The notes: a model not told the origin generated them from the letters alone. Counted from the first letter of the stretch, positions 16,457 through 26,043 are shown. The stretch: 64,000 nucleotides of DNA from Methylophilus sp. 5 (GCF_000515275.1 NZ_KI911560.1:2046001-2110000), one strand, 5' to 3'. Made by a program: numbers and translations.

Positions 16457-17695
16457 ATGAGTACCTTAAACAGACGAGGTTTTATCAAAGGCGCAATGTT
16501 AGGTGCCATGATGGCGGCAGGTCTCGTTACTGGCCACGCCTTTGCTGCAGACTTTCCAACAGCAAAAGTAAACACTACCGGCTTGGCTGTGACAGACACA
16601 ACGGTGAAAGTAGGTATTCTGCATTCTGCCACCGGTACGATGGCGATTAGTGAAACTGGCTCTATCCAGGCTGAAAAACTGGCGATTGAGCAAATTAACG
16701 CCATGGGCGGTATTTTGGGTCGCAAGATCGAAGTTGTGCAGGAAGATGGCGCTTCTGACTGGCCTACTTTTGCTGAAAAAGCGAAAAAATTACTGGAAAA
16801 AGACAAAGTAGCTTCTGTGATGGGTTGCTGGACATCTGCTTCACGTAAGGCCGCGTTGCCAGTGTTTGAAAAAGACAATGGTTTGCTGTTCTACCCAACC
16901 TTCTATGAAGGCCTTGAGCAATCCAAAAACGTGTTCTACACCGGTCAAGAAGCAACACAGCAAATTTTGGCAGGCTTAGACTGGATTGCTAAAGAGAAAA
17001 AAGCCAAAACGTTTTACCTGATTGGTTCTGACTACATCTGGCCACGTACTTCGATGAAAATTGCGCGTAAACATATCGAGCAACATCTGGGCGGTAAAGT
17101 GGTGGGTGAAGAGTACATCGCTTTGGGTGACACGCAATTTGGTTCTGTGATCAACAAAATCAAACTGAAAAAACCTGACGTGATTTACGCAGCGGTGGTT
17201 GGCGGTAGTAACGTGGCATGGTTCAAACAATTGAACGCAGCTGGTTTGAACTCAAGCAAGCAAACCATGTTGACCATCTCCGTGACTGAAGATGAAGTAT
17301 TGGGTATCGGCGGTGAAAACCTGGCTGGTTTCTACTCAGCAATGAAATACTTCCAGTCGCAAGACAATGATTCAAACAAGAAATTTGTTGAAGCATTCAA
17401 AAAACGCTGGGGTAAAGATGCTGTGATCGGCGACGTGACGCAAGCCGCTTACCTGGGCCCATGGTTGTATAAAGCGGCTGTTGAGCGCGCAGGTAGTTTC
17501 GACGTAGATAAAGTGCAAGCTGCATTGCCTGGCTACGAGTTTAAAGATGCACCTGAAGGCCCTGTGACTGTAGAAGCTAACCATCACCTGACAACCAAAC
17601 TGCGTATTGGTCAGTGGGGCAAAGATGGCCAGGCGAAAGTGGTTTACACCTCTGACTATATCAAACCGGATCCATTTCCAAAAGGCTACCAATAA
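16457..17695 (+). CDS. fmdD: Short-chain amide/urea-binding periplasmic protein (FmdD/UrtA)
   Basis: A 412-residue binding protein of the AmiC/UrtA group. The export signal has a twin-arginine look (NRRGFIKGA) and ends after GHAFA. The mature protein carries VKVGILHSATGTMAISETG near 53-71, GGILGRKIEVVQEDGASDWP near 91-110, and the UrtA-typical GCWTSASRKAALPVFE near 130-145. It delivers short-chain amides and urea to the FmdE-FmdF permease. A ribosome site (aaaggag) precedes the ATG. A strong hairpin follows the stop, suiting the higher molar need for binding protein over permease. Confidence 0.93.
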   Translation: MSTLNRRGFIKGAMLGAMMAAGLVTGHAFAADFPTAKVNTTGLAVTDTTVKVGILHSATGTMAISETGSIQAEKLAIEQINAMGGILGRKIEVVQEDGASDWPTFAEKAKKLLEKDKVASVMGCWTSASRKAALPVFEKDNGLLFYPTFYEGLEQSKNVFYTGQEATQQILAGLDWIAKEKKAKTFYLIGSDYIWPRTSMKIARKHIEQHLGGKVVGEEYIALGDTQFGSVINKIKLKKPDVIYAAVVGGSNVAWFKQLNAAGLNSSKQTMLTISVTEDEVLGIGGENLAGFYSAMKYFQSQDNDSNKKFVEAFKKRWGKDAVIGDVTQAAYLGPWLYKAAVERAGSFDVDKVQAALPGYEFKDAPEGPVTVEANHHLTTKLRIGQWGKDGQAKVVYTSDYIKPDPFPKGYQ

Positions 17696-17731
17696 TAGTC
17701 GGCTAGTCGTTACGTAGTGTTTTAAATGCAT

Positions 17732-17762
17732 AAACGGTAGCCGGAAAACCCGGCTACCGTTT
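17732..17762 (+). terminator. Hairpin after fmdD (attenuator-like)
   Basis: A perfect 13-bp stem (aaacggtagccgg / ccggctaccgttt) with a 5-base loop, 37 bases after the fmdD stop. The T run after it is short, so it probably terminates only partly or protects the fmdCABD message. Downstream fmdE would then be read at a lower level. Confidence 0.7.
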
Positions 17763-17776
17763 AGCGCAAGTAGTCA

Positions 17777-17986
17777 TGAAAGTATGCAAGGAGTCGTTGA
17801 GCGGAATGAAGTGCAAGGCGCACGGCGCACAGAAACCGGACAACTAACGTAGTGTTGCGGCGTAGGCTAACTCGCGTAGCGATGTTAAACGAAGTGGCCG
17901 AAGCCAATGTACATCTAGTACACGAGGATTTCGAGCACCGCGCAACGTAGCAATTCGTCGGCGCAGACACTCATTGCATAGTTTCA
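17777..17986 (-). repeat. Intergenic palindromic repeat, copy C
   Basis: A 210-bp element between fmdD and fmdE, in opposite orientation to copies A (23146) and B (25356). Read on the minus strand it shares the modules gttgcgcgg, tcgaaatcctcgtgtacta, gttagcctac, ccggtttctg and gtgcgccttgcacttcat with them, but in a different order. Its outer arms, 17777-17794 and 17969-17986, pair at 16 of 18 positions and are unlike the arms of the other copies. Confidence 0.8.
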
Positions 17987-18025
17987 AAAATTTATCAGAG
18001 AAGTTGGATTTTTAAGGAGACCGAT

Positions 18026-18943
18026 ATGTTTGGTTATTCGATGGCAGATATAGGCAATATTGTGGTGATGCAGGGCTTTTCAGGCCTGAGCATGTTTACA
18101 GTGTTGCTGCTGATGGCACTTGGTCTCGCGATTATTTTCGGCCAGATGGGCGTGATTAATATGGCACATGGTGAGTTTATGACCATCGGTGCGTATACCA
18201 CGGTCCTGCTTTCCAAAGTAGCCGCGACTTACGGCTTCACAAACTACTACTTTGTGTTTGCCATTGCGATTGCCTTTGTACTGGCGTTCGCGGTTGGCTA
18301 CTTTATTGAATTTATTATGATCCGGCACCTCTACAAGCGGCCGCTGGATACCTTGCTGGCCACCTGGGGCTTAAGCCTGGTCATGCAGCAGATTTTCCGT
18401 TCGACCTTTGGCGCGAAAGAAGTCAGTGCCGAGTTACCTGAGTGGATGCTGGGTTCTTTTAAGCCCACGCCTGATATTGATATCCCGATTAACGGTGTGT
18501 TCGTAATGGTGCTGGCAGCGCTGGTGACTTTCGGTGTGTATATGTTTATGTACAAGTCACGCTGGGGCCTGCGTGTGCGTGCCACGGTGCAAAACCGTAC
18601 CATGGCCGGCGCAGTCGGTATCAATACCGCCAAAGTTGACCGGGTCACCTTTGCGCTGGGTTGTGGCATTGCCGGTATCGCAGGCGCAGCCTTTACCACC
18701 ATTGCCTCTACCGGCCCGACCACAGGGACTTTGTACATCGTGGACAGCTTTATGGTGGTGGTGTTTGGTGGTGCAGCCAGCATTGTCGGTACGATTGCCT
18801 CGGCCTTCGGTATCGCCCAAGCGCAATCTATCTTGCAATTCTTTATGACCAGCTCCATGGGTAAGGTGTCTACCTTGCTCGTCATTGTCACTATTCTGAT
18901 GATGAAGCCGGAAGGTTTGTTTGCCTCCAAACTGCGTAAATAA
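18026..18943 (+). CDS. fmdE: Amide/urea ABC transporter permease (FmdE/UrtB)
   Basis: A 305-residue LivH-type inner-membrane permease. Typical features: LGLAIIFGQMGVINMAHGEF near 32-51 and the UrtB-like MFMYKSRWGLRVRATVQNRT near 173-192, with the coupling loop VVFGGAASIVGTIASAF near 247-263. It would form the amide/urea channel with FmdF. An aaggag site precedes the ATG. It is separated from fmdD by a hairpin and a palindromic repeat and from fmdF by a smaller hairpin. Role firmly supported by the cluster. Confidence 0.93.
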   Translation: MFGYSMADIGNIVVMQGFSGLSMFTVLLLMALGLAIIFGQMGVINMAHGEFMTIGAYTTVLLSKVAATYGFTNYYFVFAIAIAFVLAFAVGYFIEFIMIRHLYKRPLDTLLATWGLSLVMQQIFRSTFGAKEVSAELPEWMLGSFKPTPDIDIPINGVFVMVLAALVTFGVYMFMYKSRWGLRVRATVQNRTMAGAVGINTAKVDRVTFALGCGIAGIAGAAFTTIASTGPTTGTLYIVDSFMVVVFGGAASIVGTIASAFGIAQAQSILQFFMTSSMGKVSTLLVIVTILMMKPEGLFASKLRK

Positions 18944-18950
18944 CCATGAG

Positions 18951-18987
18951 TATGGCACCCCGAACAAAGTGGCGTTAGGGTGCCATA
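18951..18987 (+). promoter_or_regulatory. Intercistronic hairpin fmdE-fmdF
   Basis: A 10-bp stem, tatggcaccc at 18951-18960 and gggtgccata at 18978-18987, with a 17-base loop, 8 bases after the fmdE stop. No T run follows, so message processing or stability is a more likely role than termination. Confidence 0.5.
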
Positions 18988-19057
18988 AGTTAGAAGACGT
19001 ATTAAGTCTTTTAACTTGCCGCAATAGAATCAACGCATCAACAGAGGAGAAATCTTG

Positions 19058-20353
19058 ATGACCGTATGGGAAAAAATGAAAGCCAGTAACTTACTGGGGG
19101 GAAAAGAAGGCGTGATCGGCCTGGCTGTATTGGCCGCTGTCATCTTCGTCGTCCTGCCATTAGGCGTGGATATTTTCCGCCTGAACCTGATTGGTAAATA
19201 CCTGACTTACGCGTTTGTGGCGGTAGGTCTGGTGATGTTGTGGGGACATGGTGGTATTTTGAGCTTGGGCCAGGGTATTTTCTTTGGCCTGGGTGGGTAT
19301 GCAATGGCGATGTTCCTCAAGCTCGAAGCCTCTGATCCGCTGAGTACCAAGATTCAGTCTACACCGGGGATTCCTGACTTTATGGACTGGAACCAGCTCA
19401 CTGCCTTACCCTGGTTTTGGGAGCCGTTCAAAAGCTTGCCGTTCACCATCTTTGCGGTGCTGACTATCCCGGCGTTGTTCGCTTACATCATCGGTTACGC
19501 CATGTTTAAACGCCGTGTCGGCGGCGTCTACTTCTCTATCATTACCCAGGCGGTTGCCTTGATTCTGAGCATCCTGATTGTCGGCCAGCAAGGCTACACC
19601 GGCGGTGTGAACGGCATGACCGATTTACGTACCATGCTGGGCTGGGATATTCGTACAGACTCGGCCAAATATATTCTCTACTTTGTAAATGGCCTGTTGT
19701 TGTTCGGTGCGATTTTCCTCTCGAAATACATCATGAGCAGCAAGTTTGGCATGTTGTTGCTGGCCATGCGCGATAAAGAAGAGCGCGTACGTTTCTCTGG
19801 CTATGACGTCTCTAATTTTAAAATCTTTATCTTCTGCTTTGCCGCCATGTTGTCCGCCGTTGGTGGCGCGATGTTTACCTTGCAAGTCGGCTTTATGTCA
19901 CCGTCTTTTGTCGGCATTGTGCCTTCGATTGAGATGGTGATTTTCTGTGCCGTGGGCGGTCGTGCTTCGCTGATTGGTGCGGTGTACGGCACCTTGCTGG
20001 TCAATTACGGTAAAACAGTCTTCTCCGAAAACTATCCTGAAATGTGGTTATACCTGATGGGTGGGTTGTTTATTGCTGTGGTGATGTTTTTCCCTAGCGG
20101 CCTGGCTGGTATCTGGGATAAATATGCGACCAAATATGGCTGGTTCAAAGACAAGGCTAAAGTAAAAAAGCCTGAGGTAAGTACTTCTGAGGGTGAAGCA
20201 CCAGCAGTACTTACCGACACATCCCCTGAAACAACCCACGAATCAACCACGGCCACTGAATCTACCGATGAGGCCAGCAAAAAAGTCACGCGCAAGAAAG
20301 CGGATAAAGTATCTGCGATCGACAGCCACAAATTGAAAGGAGCAGAAGCATGA
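19058..20353 (+). CDS. fmdF: Amide/urea ABC transporter permease (FmdF/UrtC)
   Basis: A 431-residue LivM-type permease. The ATG at 19058 is chosen because the aggaga ribosome site is suitably spaced; a TTG one codon earlier is less likely. The hallmark LWGHGGILSLGQGIFFGLGG is near residues 61-80 and the coupling loop CAVGGRASLIGAVYGTLLVN near 297-316. The last 65 residues form a hydrophilic tail rich in Thr, Glu, Ser and Lys, longer than in most LivM proteins and probably disordered in the cytoplasm. It pairs with FmdE. The end overlaps urtD by 4 bp. Confidence 0.92.
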   Translation: MTVWEKMKASNLLGGKEGVIGLAVLAAVIFVVLPLGVDIFRLNLIGKYLTYAFVAVGLVMLWGHGGILSLGQGIFFGLGGYAMAMFLKLEASDPLSTKIQSTPGIPDFMDWNQLTALPWFWEPFKSLPFTIFAVLTIPALFAYIIGYAMFKRRVGGVYFSIITQAVALILSILIVGQQGYTGGVNGMTDLRTMLGWDIRTDSAKYILYFVNGLLLFGAIFLSKYIMSSKFGMLLLAMRDKEERVRFSGYDVSNFKIFIFCFAAMLSAVGGAMFTLQVGFMSPSFVGIVPSIEMVIFCAVGGRASLIGAVYGTLLVNYGKTVFSENYPEMWLYLMGGLFIAVVMFFPSGLAGIWDKYATKYGWFKDKAKVKKPEVSTSEGEAPAVLTDTSPETTHESTTATESTDEASKKVTRKKADKVSAIDSHKLKGAEA

Positions 20354-21093
20354 GTAATACCGACTTCGTCTTGGCAGTAGAAGATTTAACCGTCTCCTTC
20401 GATGGCTTTAAAGCGGTGGATAGCCTCACCATGTATATCGACAAAAACGAATTGCGTGTGCTGGTGGGCCCCAACGGCGCCGGTAAAACCACGGTGCTGG
20501 ATCTTATCTGCGGTAAAACCAAATCCACCGCTGGCTCGATCAAGTTTAACAATACCGAGCTGACCAAACTGTCTGAGCACGAAATTGTGCGCTCTGGGGT
20601 TGGCCGCAAGTTTCAGAACCCGTCAATTTACGAAAACCTGTCTGTTTACCAAAACCTGGAGGTTTCTTACCCGAAAGGGCGTGGCGTGTTTGGCAGCCTG
20701 ACGTTCAAGCGTACCCAAGAGGTAGAAGACCGGGTGCGCAAGGTCGCCGAGGACATCATGCTCACCGAGTTTTTAGACATGGAATCTGCCTTGCTCAGCC
20801 ACGGCCAGAAACAATGGCTGGAAATCGGCATGTTGCTGATGCAAGAGCCTGAGCTGTTGATGCTGGATGAGCCAGTGGCCGGCATGAGTGCCAAAGAGCG
20901 CGACCAGACGGCTGACTTGCTTAACCGTATCTGCCAGAACCGCTCGGTGATTGTGATTGAGCACGATATGGAGTTCGTTAAAAAGATTGCCCACAAAGTG
21001 ACAGTATTGCACCAAGGAAAAATCCTGGCTGAAGGGCCCATGGAAAAAGTGCAAGCTGACGAAAAAGTGATCGAAGTCTATCTGGGTCATTAA
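20350..21093 (+). CDS. urtD: Urea/amide ABC transporter ATPase UrtD
   Basis: A 247-residue ATPase. Walker A GPNGAGKTT at residues 39-47, signature variant LSHGQKQWLEIGMLL near 149-163 (the LSHGQ form is typical of UrtD), Walker B LLMLDEPVAGM near 169-179, switch histidine in VIEHDMEF. The start overlaps the fmdF stop (ATGA), so the two are translationally coupled. With UrtE it drives import of amides and urea bound by FmdD. The fmd work covered the genes up to fmdF; the ATPases follow directly here. Confidence 0.95.
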   Translation: MSNTDFVLAVEDLTVSFDGFKAVDSLTMYIDKNELRVLVGPNGAGKTTVLDLICGKTKSTAGSIKFNNTELTKLSEHEIVRSGVGRKFQNPSIYENLSVYQNLEVSYPKGRGVFGSLTFKRTQEVEDRVRKVAEDIMLTEFLDMESALLSHGQKQWLEIGMLLMQEPELLMLDEPVAGMSAKERDQTADLLNRICQNRSVIVIEHDMEFVKKIAHKVTVLHQGKILAEGPMEKVQADEKVIEVYLGH

Positions 21094-21121
21094 TTGAATT
21101 GGGCCAATAAAGGAGCACAGC

Positions 21122-21811
21122 ATGTTTGAAATTGAAAATTTGCAGGTGAGTTATGGCCAAAGCCAGGTCATTCATGGCCTGAACTTCAAAGCCAACAAAA
21201 ACGAAACCCTGGCGATTATGGGCCGCAACGGCATGGGTAAAACCACCTTGTTTAAATCACTGATGGGCATTTTGCCAAGTAAAGCGACTAAAGCAACCGT
21301 CGACGGTGTTGATCTGCAGGGGGCTGCCACGCATGATAGGGTCATGAAAGGCCTGGCCTATGTGCCACAAGGGCGCTGGATTTTCCCGAATATGACAGTG
21401 CAGGAAAACATCGAAACCGGGTTGGAGAAATCCGGTTCTGGTGAAATTCCTGATGATATTTTTGCCTTGTTCCCAGTCTTGCATGAAATGCGCAAACGTA
21501 AAGGCGGCAACTTGTCCGGCGGTCAGCAACAGCAACTGGCCATTGCCCGTGCGCTGGTGACCAACCCCAAAGTATTGTTGCTAGATGAGCCGACCGAAGG
21601 CATTCAACCATCAATCATCAAAGATATTGCCAAGGTACTCAACGAAATCCGCAAAATGCGTGAAATCACCATCATTGTTTCTGAACAGGTGTTGAGCTTT
21701 ACCATGGAGGTTGCCGACCGTATTATCGTCATCGACAAGGGCCGTTTTATTCATGAAGATACCCGTGATAATGTCGATGCCGCCAAGGTGAAAAGTTACC
21801 TCTCTGTTTAA
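21122..21811 (+). CDS. urtE: Urea/amide ABC transporter ATPase UrtE
   Basis: A 229-residue ATPase, second nucleotide-binding subunit of the amide/urea importer. Walker A GRNGMGKTT near residues 35-43 (the GRNGMGKT form is typical of UrtE), signature LSGGQQQQLAIARAL near 132-146, Walker B VLLLDEPTEGIQPS near 153-166. A ribosome site aaaggag precedes the ATG. It is the last transporter gene; a palindromic repeat separates it from ureD. Confidence 0.95.
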   Translation: MFEIENLQVSYGQSQVIHGLNFKANKNETLAIMGRNGMGKTTLFKSLMGILPSKATKATVDGVDLQGAATHDRVMKGLAYVPQGRWIFPNMTVQENIETGLEKSGSGEIPDDIFALFPVLHEMRKRKGGNLSGGQQQQLAIARALVTNPKVLLLDEPTEGIQPSIIKDIAKVLNEIRKMREITIIVSEQVLSFTMEVADRIIVIDKGRFIHEDTRDNVDAAKVKSYLSV

Positions 21812-21821
21812 GTATTTTTTA

Positions 21822-21898
21822 GCCACAGAGGGCACAGAGCTCACAGAGAAAATCTAATGCAGATTTGAACTCTCTGTGTCCTCTGTGCCCTCTGTGGC
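21822..21898. repeat. Palindromic CACAGAG repeat
   Basis: A 77-bp near-perfect palindrome between urtE and ureD. The first 18 bases (gccacagagggcacagag) pair exactly with the last 18, the next 9 pair at 7 positions, and a small hairpin (aaatct / agattt) sits in the loop. Palindromes of this CACAGAG type are scattered in intergenic regions of many proteobacteria; their role is unknown. Here it could act as a bidirectional terminator or message-protecting stem. Confidence 0.8.
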
Positions 21899-21946
21899 AA
21901 GAATTAAAAAATAATATTCTTGATTTGTCTGTGGCATGATGCGGTG

Positions 21947-22813
21947 ATGGATGATTTGAAGCATACGGCAACTTCGCCAGCGCAAACGAAAGCAACAAAA
22001 AACTGGCAAGCGAGGTTGGAACTCGGCTTTTCCAAGCGTGACGCGCGCTCTTACCTGGCACATCGCCTGCATAAAGGGCCACTGGTGGTGCAAAAGTCAT
22101 TGCATCCCGAAGGTGAGGCTATTTGCCATGCCGTGATCGTGCATCCGCCAGGCGGTGTGGCGGGCGGCGACGCCTTGCAATTGCAGGTGACGGTAGGCGC
22201 TGGCGCACAGGCCTTGTTGACAACCCCCGGCGCAGGCAAATGGTATAAGGCCAATGGCACACTGGCTTCGCAGGCGCTAACATTTACCTTAGAGGCGGGT
22301 AGTGGCCTCGAGTGGTTGCCGCAAGAAAATATATTGTTTGATGCCGCCGAAGTGCAGTTTGCGGCCGAGATTAACCTCGCCGCTGATGCAACATTGGCCG
22401 CTTGGGATATCGTCTGCCTCGGGCGCCAGGCGCAGCAAGAAACCTGGCAGACCGGCGTCTATCAGTTAAAGCAACAGATCAGGCGCGATGGTCGCCTGAT
22501 CTGGAACGAGCGTGCACATATGCGCGCAGAAGATATACTCACTGCAAGTGGCGTTGGCTTGGGTGGCGCAGTGGTCTTTGGCACATTTTTAGTCTGTGCG
22601 GGCGCTGTGCCTGCAGATGTAGTACAGGCGTGCAGGGCAATCATGCCCGCTGGCGCCAAAGTTGGCATCACGGCATTGCCCGAGGTGCTTGCTATCCGCT
22701 ATGTTGGGCAGGCCTCGCAGCAGGCCAGGCAATATTTTGAGCAGTGCTGGCACATTTTGCGCCCCTGGTACTCTCGTCGTGCAGCGGTCAGACCGCGCAT
22801 TTGGAACACTTAA
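21947..22813 (+). CDS. ureD: Urease accessory protein UreD
   Basis: A 288-residue UreD (UreH) chaperone, which with UreF and UreG loads nickel into urease. The family core is visible: LHPEGEAICHAVIVHPPGGV, then GGDALQLQV near residues 63-90, the TTPGAGKWYK element near 103-112, and WLPQENILFDAAEVQF near 134-149. The ATG at 21947 is chosen because upstream frames begin only at weak TTG/GTG codons inside the repeat-flanking region; no strong ribosome site marks it. It is first in the urease operon, 27 bp before ureA. Confidence 0.92.
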   Translation: MDDLKHTATSPAQTKATKNWQARLELGFSKRDARSYLAHRLHKGPLVVQKSLHPEGEAICHAVIVHPPGGVAGGDALQLQVTVGAGAQALLTTPGAGKWYKANGTLASQALTFTLEAGSGLEWLPQENILFDAAEVQFAAEINLAADATLAAWDIVCLGRQAQQETWQTGVYQLKQQIRRDGRLIWNERAHMRAEDILTASGVGLGGAVVFGTFLVCAGAVPADVVQACRAIMPAGAKVGITALPEVLAIRYVGQASQQARQYFEQCWHILRPWYSRRAAVRPRIWNT

Positions 22814-22840
22814 CACAATCATTCTTAAAAAGACTCGGCG

Positions 22841-23143
22841 ATGGAACTCACCCCTAGAGAAAAAGACAAGTTACTGATATTCACAGCCGCGCTGTTAGCT
22901 GAGCGGCGTAAAGCGCGTGGACTCAAACTCAATTACCCGGAAGCGATTGCTTTTATCACCGCTGCTATTATGGAAGGCGCGCGCGATGGTAATACAGTGG
23001 CAGAGCTGATGAGCTTCGGCACCACGTTATTGTCACGCGATGACGTGATGGAAGGCGTGCCGGAAATGATTCCGGATATACAGGTGGAAGCGACCTTCCC
23101 GGATGGCACTAAGCTGGTCACGGTGCACCACCCCATTCCATAG
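22841..23143 (+). CDS. ureA: Urease gamma subunit
   Basis: The 100-residue structural gamma subunit of urease, full length for the family. It starts [20 protein letters not shown] and carries [18 protein letters not shown] near residues 29-46 and the closing [14 protein letters not shown]. It packs with UreB and UreC into the trimeric enzyme. A palindromic repeat, not the usual short spacer, separates it from ureB. Confidence 0.97.
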   Translation: MELTPREKDKLLIFTAALLAERRKARGLKLNYPEAIAFITAAIMEGARDGNTVAELMSFGTTLLSRDDVMEGVPEMIPDIQVEATFPDGTKLVTVHHPIP

Positions 23144-23145
23144 GT

Positions 23146-23313
23146 GTGAATGATGAAAATGGCGAATTGCGGCGTTGCGCGGTTTTTTAGTTACGGCATA
23201 ACCTTAAGGTTAGCCTACACTGAAACTACGTTTTCGAAATCCTCATGTACTACATGTACATTCCGGTTTCTGCGTTCCGTGCGCCTTGCACTTCATCCAT
23301 TTTGATCATTCAC
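23146..23313 (+). repeat. Intergenic palindromic repeat, copy A
   Basis: A 168-bp element between ureA and ureB. Its arms, gtgaatgatgaaaatgg at 23146-23162 and ccattttgatcattcac at 23297-23313, pair at 16 of 17 positions. The 117-bp core (23172-23288) matches copy B (25382-25498) at 111 positions without gaps and contains the near-palindrome gtactacatgtac. The arms differ from those of copy B. Confidence 0.85.
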
Positions 23314-23347
23314 TGATGCATCGATAAAAGTTCAATAGGCAAAAAAC

Positions 23348-23656
23348 ATGATTCCCGGCGAAATGCAGGTCGCAGCAGGCGACATCGAGTTAAACATAGG
23401 GCGTGAAACAGTGACGCTGGACGTGGCTAACAAAGGTGACCGGCCGATTCAGGTCGGGTCGCATTACCATTTTTATGAAACCAACGATGCCTTGGCGTTT
23501 GACCGCGCGCTGGCCTATGGCTGCCGCTTGAATATTGCGGCTGGCACCGCGGTGCGTTTTGAGCCAGGGCAGACGCGCACCGTGCAACTGGTGAAACTGG
23601 CCGGGGATAAAAGAGTGTATGGCTTTGCCGGACGCGTGATGGGAGCCTTGAAATGA
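23348..23656 (+). CDS. ureB: Urease beta subunit
   Basis: The 102-residue beta subunit of urease, full length. It starts MIPGEMQ and contains [20 protein letters not shown] near residues 28-47, the family core, and ends in [18 protein letters not shown] sequence. The start is 34 bp after the palindromic repeat; the usual aaggag is not clear. Its end overlaps ureC by 4 bp. Confidence 0.97.
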   Translation: MIPGEMQVAAGDIELNIGRETVTLDVANKGDRPIQVGSHYHFYETNDALAFDRALAYGCRLNIAAGTAVRFEPGQTRTVQLVKLAGDKRVYGFAGRVMGALK

Positions 23657-25356
23657 GCATCAAGATGGATAAACGCGCTTATGCCGAAATGTTCGGGCCA
23701 ACGGTAGGCGATAAAGTACGGCTGGCGGATACCGAGTTATGGGTAGAGGTGGAACAAGACTTCACGATTTATGGTGAAGAGGTCAAATTTGGCGGTGGCA
23801 AAGTGATTCGTGACGGCATGGGGCAAGGGCAGGGCTTAGCCGCTGAAGTGGCTGATACCGTCATTACCAATGCACTGATTATTGACCACTGGGGCATTGT
23901 TAAAGCCGATATTGGCATCAAGGGTGGTTATATTTCCGCCATTGGTAAAGCAGGGAATCCTGATATTCAACCCGGCGTGACCATTGCGATTGGTGCTGGC
24001 ACCGAAGTGATTGCTGGTGAAGGCATGATCATCACCGCCGGTGGCATTGATACGCATATCCACTTTATTTGCCCGCAGCAAATTGAAGAGGCTTTGATGT
24101 CTGGCGTGACCACCATGATCGGTGGCGGCACCGGGCCGGCCACGGGCACCTTTGCTACCACCTGTACACCGGGGCCCTGGCATATTCACCGCATGTTGCA
24201 GTCTGCTGATGCGTTCCCCATGAATCTGGGTTTTTTGGGTAAGGGTAATGCCAGCCTGCCAGAGCCTTTGCGTGAGCAAGTCCGCGCGGGCGTCATCGGC
24301 CTCAAGCTGCACGAAGACTGGGGCACCACGCCCGCAGCGATTGATAACTGCCTGAGCGTAGCCGACGAGATGGATGTGCAGGTGGCGATTCACTCAGATA
24401 CGCTGAATGAATCCGGCTTTGTGGAAACGACCATAGGCGCGTTTAAAGGCCGCACGATACACACCTTTCATACCGAAGGCGCAGGCGGCGGTCATGCGCC
24501 GGATATTATCAAGGCGGCCAGCCAGCCCAATGTGTTGCCGTCGTCAACCAACCCGACACGGCCGTTTACCGTTAACACCATCGATGAACATCTGGATATG
24601 CTGATGGTGTGCCATCACCTAGATCCAGCCATTGCTGAAGACATTGCGTTTGCCGAAAGCCGCATTCGCCGTGAAACGATTGCCGCTGAGGATATTTTTC
24701 ATGACCTCGGTGCGTTCTCGATGATGTCGTCAGATTCACAAGCCATGGGGCGTGTGGGTGAGGTAATTATTCGTACCTGGCAGACGGCGCATAAGATGAA
24801 AATCCAGCGCGGGCCGTTGGCGGAAGATGTGCCGGGCAATGACAACTTTCGCATCAAGCGCTATATCGCCAAATACACGATTAATCCGGCCATTACGCAC
24901 GGCGTTTCGCATGTGGTGGGCTCAGTCGAAGTCGGTAAGCTGGCTGATCTGGTGGTGTGGAAGCCCGCCTTTTTTGGCGTAAAACCATTTACCATTATCA
25001 AAGGTGGCATGATTGCCGCCGCGGCCATGGGCGACCCAAATGCGTCTATCCCGACGCCGCAGCCTGTGCATTACCGCCCGATGTTTGGCGCTTATGGCGG
25101 TGGCTTGAAAACCGCGGTGACCTTTATTTCGCAGGCTGGGCTGGATAACCCTGAAGTACACGCATTAGGCTTGCAAAAGCCACTGGTGGCGGTGAAAGGT
25201 ACACGTGACGTGAAAAAAACAGACATGGTGCACAATACCTGGATGCCCAACATTGAGGTTGACCCGGAAACCTATGAAGTGTTGGCCGATGGCATGCCGC
25301 TGGTGTGCGAGCCAGCCGAAGTACTGCCGATGGCGCAACGTTATTTTCTATTTTGA
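23653..25356 (+). CDS. ureC: Urease alpha (catalytic) subunit
   Basis: The 567-residue catalytic subunit, full length. It hydrolyses urea to ammonia and carbamate using two nickel ions. Visible active-site elements: [11 protein letters not shown] near residues 133-143 (nickel histidines), the carbamylated lysine in GLKLHEDWG near 216-224, [10 protein letters not shown] near 244-253, [13 protein letters not shown] near 270-282, and the flap cysteine in MVCHHLDP near 318-325. All key residues are present, so the enzyme should be active. Coupled to ureB by ATGA overlap. A palindromic repeat follows before ureE. Confidence 0.98.
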   Translation: MSIKMDKRAYAEMFGPTVGDKVRLADTELWVEVEQDFTIYGEEVKFGGGKVIRDGMGQGQGLAAEVADTVITNALIIDHWGIVKADIGIKGGYISAIGKAGNPDIQPGVTIAIGAGTEVIAGEGMIITAGGIDTHIHFICPQQIEEALMSGVTTMIGGGTGPATGTFATTCTPGPWHIHRMLQSADAFPMNLGFLGKGNASLPEPLREQVRAGVIGLKLHEDWGTTPAAIDNCLSVADEMDVQVAIHSDTLNESGFVETTIGAFKGRTIHTFHTEGAGGGHAPDIIKAASQPNVLPSSTNPTRPFTVNTIDEHLDMLMVCHHLDPAIAEDIAFAESRIRRETIAAEDIFHDLGAFSMMSSDSQAMGRVGEVIIRTWQTAHKMKIQRGPLAEDVPGNDNFRIKRYIAKYTINPAITHGVSHVVGSVEVGKLADLVVWKPAFFGVKPFTIIKGGMIAAAAMGDPNASIPTPQPVHYRPMFGAYGGGLKTAVTFISQAGLDNPEVHALGLQKPLVAVKGTRDVKKTDMVHNTWMPNIEVDPETYEVLADGMPLVCEPAEVLPMAQRYFLF

Positions 25357-25523
25357 TCAATGGCTATATGGGCAAATTTCTGCGTTGCGCGGTTTTTTAG
25401 TTGCGGCATAACCTTAAGGTTAGCCTACACTGAAACTGCGTTTTCGAAATCCTCATGTACTATCTGTACATTGCGGTTTCTGTGTTCCGTGCGCCTTGAA
25501 CTTTATCCCGTTCGCACATTGAT
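25356..25523 (+). repeat. Intergenic palindromic repeat, copy B
   Basis: A 168-bp element between ureC and ureE, the same length and orientation as copy A, with the core at 25382-25498 differing from it at six positions. Its outer arms (atcaatg at 25356-25362, cattgat at 25517-25523) pair with each other and then decay inward. They share no sequence with the arms of copy A. Confidence 0.8.
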
Positions 25524-25542
25524 AGGCGATTGAAACTTTAGA

Positions 25543-26043
25543 ATGATTCACTTAACCGAACGTATTACCGTGAGCGGCCATATTAACGACAGCCTGGAGC
25601 TGCCGTTTGATCAGCGCCAAAAAAGCCGCCTGCGCGTCATATTGGCCTCAGGCAAAGAGGCTGCGCTATTTTTAACGCGCGGCATCATTTTGCGTGGGGG
25701 CGATTTACTTAAATCAGAAGAGGGCATGGTGGTGCAGATTGTTGCCGCACAAGAGCCGGTTTACAACGTGATTGCACCAACGCCACGTGCGTTGATGTGC
25801 GCGGCTTATCACTTAGGCAACCGTCATGTGCCGTTGCAGATTGGTGATGGCTGGTTGCGCCTCGAGCAAGATTATGTGCTCAGGGATATGCTGCTGGGAT
25901 TAGGCATGCAAGTGAGCGAAGTGCATGCCCCGTTTGAGCCAGAAGCAGGTGCTTACGGTGGTGGTCACAGGCATGGCCACGATGAGGATGGTTTGCAGGC
26001 GTTACGGCCACGTATCAAAGCGCGGGGCAGCGAGCATGGCTGA
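25543..26043 (+). CDS. ureE: Urease accessory protein UreE
   Basis: A 166-residue nickel metallochaperone that hands nickel to the UreG-UreF-UreD complex. The N-terminal peptide-binding domain and the C-terminal domain (RALMCAAYHLGNRHVPLQIG near 86-105, with the conserved metal histidine in NRH) are intact. A short His-rich segment near 141-148 (GGGHRHGHDED) probably buffers nickel. It overlaps ureF by 8 bp. Confidence 0.95.
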   Translation: MIHLTERITVSGHINDSLELPFDQRQKSRLRVILASGKEAALFLTRGIILRGGDLLKSEEGMVVQIVAAQEPVYNVIAPTPRALMCAAYHLGNRHVPLQIGDGWLRLEQDYVLRDMLLGLGMQVSEVHAPFEPEAGAYGGGHRHGHDEDGLQALRPRIKARGSEHG

